Shown: piece after piece, positions 62,943-64,000 of the stretch
Layout: each line of letters starts with the position of its first letter
Position numbering within the stretch: position 1 is the first letter of the stretch
DNA from: Agrobacterium tumefaciens
Lineage (GTDB): Bacteria; Pseudomonadota; Alphaproteobacteria; Rhizobiales; Rhizobiaceae
Assembly (NCBI GenBank): GCA_017744915.1
Contig: JAGIAH010000013.1
Location: forward strand, 48,309-112,308
DNA length: 64,000 nt
Direction of reading: 5' to 3'
The notes under the pieces: generated by a model
What the model saw: only the letters and a program-made list of their open reading frames with translations
Databases searched by the model: none
What the model was told of the DNA's origin: nothing
Translations under genes and position numbers: made by a program

Positions 62943-64000
62943 TGACCGATTGGCCCATTCTTTCAACGGTCACCTTTCTGCCGCTCGTCGGCGTGGTGCT
63001 CCTGCTTCTGACAAATGAGAACGGCCCTTACGGTCGCCGCAACATTCTCAATGTCTCGCTGCTGACGACCGTTTTCACCTTCCTGGTGTCGCTGTTCGTC
63101 TGGATCGGTTTCGACAATTCGAACCCCGGTTTCCAGATGGTCGAAAAACACGCATGGTTCGGCAATATCGCCGCCTATCATCTGGGCGTCGACGGCATCT
63201 CCATGCTCTTCGTCATCCTCACCACCTTCCTCATGCCCTTCTGCGTGCTGGCAAGCTGGGATTCGATCGAAAAGCGCGTCAAGGAATACATGATCGCCTT
63301 CCTGCTTCTGGAAGTCGTCATGATCGGCGTCTTCGTGGCGCTGGATACCGTTCTCTTCTACGTCTTCTTCGAAGCGACGCTGATCCCGATGTTCATCATC
63401 ATCGGCGTCTGGGGCGGCAAGGATCGCGTCTACGCATCCTACAAGTTCTTCCTTTATACGCTGCTCGGTTCGGTTCTCACCATGCTCGCCATCATGGCGA
63501 TGTACTGGCAGGCCGGCACGACCGACATCACGGAACTGCTCGCCTATAACTTCCCGGCCCATATGCAGACCTGGCTGTGGCTCGCCTTCTTCGCGTCCTT
63601 CGCGGTGAAGATGCCGATGTGGCCGGTCCACACCTGGCTTCCCGACGCGCACGTTCAGGCGCCGACGGCGGGCTCGGTCATCCTGGCCGGCGTGCTCCTG
63701 AAGCTTGGCGGCTACGGTTTCATCCGTTTCTCGCTCGCCATGTTCCCGCTGGCGTCTGACTATTTCGCGCCCTTCGTCTTCACGCTGTCGGTCATCGCCA
63801 TCATCTACACCTCGCTGGTGGCGATGATGCAGGATGACATCAAGAAGCTGATCGCCTATTCGTCGGTCGCCCACATGGGCTACGTCACCATGGGTATCTT
63901 CGCGGCGAACATGCAGGGCCTGCAGGGCGCCATCTTCCAGATGCTGTCGCACGGCATCGTCTCCGGCGCGCTCTTCCTCTGCGTCGGCGTGGTCTATGAC
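62942..64000 (+). CDS. nuoM: NADH-quinone oxidoreductase subunit M, 5' part
   Basis: The first 353 residues of an antiporter-like subunit; the end of about 150 residues is outside the window. [80 protein letters not shown] and [20 protein letters not shown] are typical. Start is ATG 62942, overlapping nuoL. nuoN is expected next. Confidence 0.96.
   Translation, partial: MTDWPILSTVTFLPLVGVVLLLLTNENGPYGRRNILNVSLLTTVFTFLVSLFVWIGFDNSNPGFQMVEKHAWFGNIAAYHLGVDGISMLFVILTTFLMPFCVLASWDSIEKRVKEYMIAFLLLEVVMIGVFVALDTVLFYVFFEATLIPMFIIIGVWGGKDRVYASYKFFLYTLLGSVLTMLAIMAMYWQAGTTDITELLAYNFPAHMQTWLWLAFFASFAVKMPMWPVHTWLPDAHVQAPTAGSVILAGVLLKLGGYGFIRFSLAMFPLASDYFAPFVFTLSVIAIIYTSLVAMMQDDIKKLIAYSSVAHMGYVTMGIFAANMQGLQGAIFQMLSHGIVSGALFLCVGVVYD

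Overview
The window is a piece of an alphaproteobacterial chromosome of the Rhizobiaceae, most likely an Agrobacterium or close Rhizobium. This rests on a gene order consistent with the Agrobacterium unipolar polysaccharide (upp) cluster, a NuoE subunit with a long helix-hairpin-helix tail, the run clpP-clpX-lon-hupB, a nuo operon with two extra genes, and many small rhizobial membrane proteins. No species name can be fixed from the sequence alone.

Region 1 (1 to about 9906) is a mobile element, best read as one end of a prophage. A minus-strand group of phage genes, including a 5' part of a large virion/ejection-like protein that runs off the window, is followed by lower-GC cargo: an FRG-domain protein, an OLD-family ATPase/TOPRIM nuclease, a small serine recombinase and a one-helix membrane protein. 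A tyrosine integrase closes the element and abuts the 3' end of tRNA-Asn, the expected attachment site. FRG plus OLD is the most interesting content: both look like anti-phage cargo, without the helicase partner of Gabija.

Region 2 (9907-15970) is ordinary chromosome with small membrane proteins, an ExoD-type protein, a YqaA-like protein, a dual-specificity phosphatase, tRNA-Pro and a palindrome-rich gap. Region 3 (15977-24446) is a polysaccharide factory: initiating sugar-phosphate transferase, glycosyltransferase, Wza-type exporter, Wzy-type polymerase/ligase, a divergently transcribed Wzz/ExoP-type co-polymerase with a degenerate ATPase domain, and an acetyltransferase.

Region 4 (24544-39748) is mixed metabolism: heme A synthase, an argC/kinase pair with overlapping ends, agmatinase, ribosomal proteins L13 and S9, an EamA transporter, a CoA-binding protein, an O-acetylhomoserine sulfhydrylase, MarR- and ArsR-controlled small units, a cytochrome P450 and a diguanylate cyclase. 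Region 5 (40203-48352) is protein quality control (ClpP, ClpX, Lon), HU, and an exported phytase-like esterase with a good Pho box. Region 6 (48553-64000) holds tRNA-Val, two identical tRNA-Asp genes and the respiratory complex I operon from nuoA to a partial nuoM. That operon carries a GFA-family gene between nuoC and nuoD and a small secreted protein gene between nuoD and nuoE.
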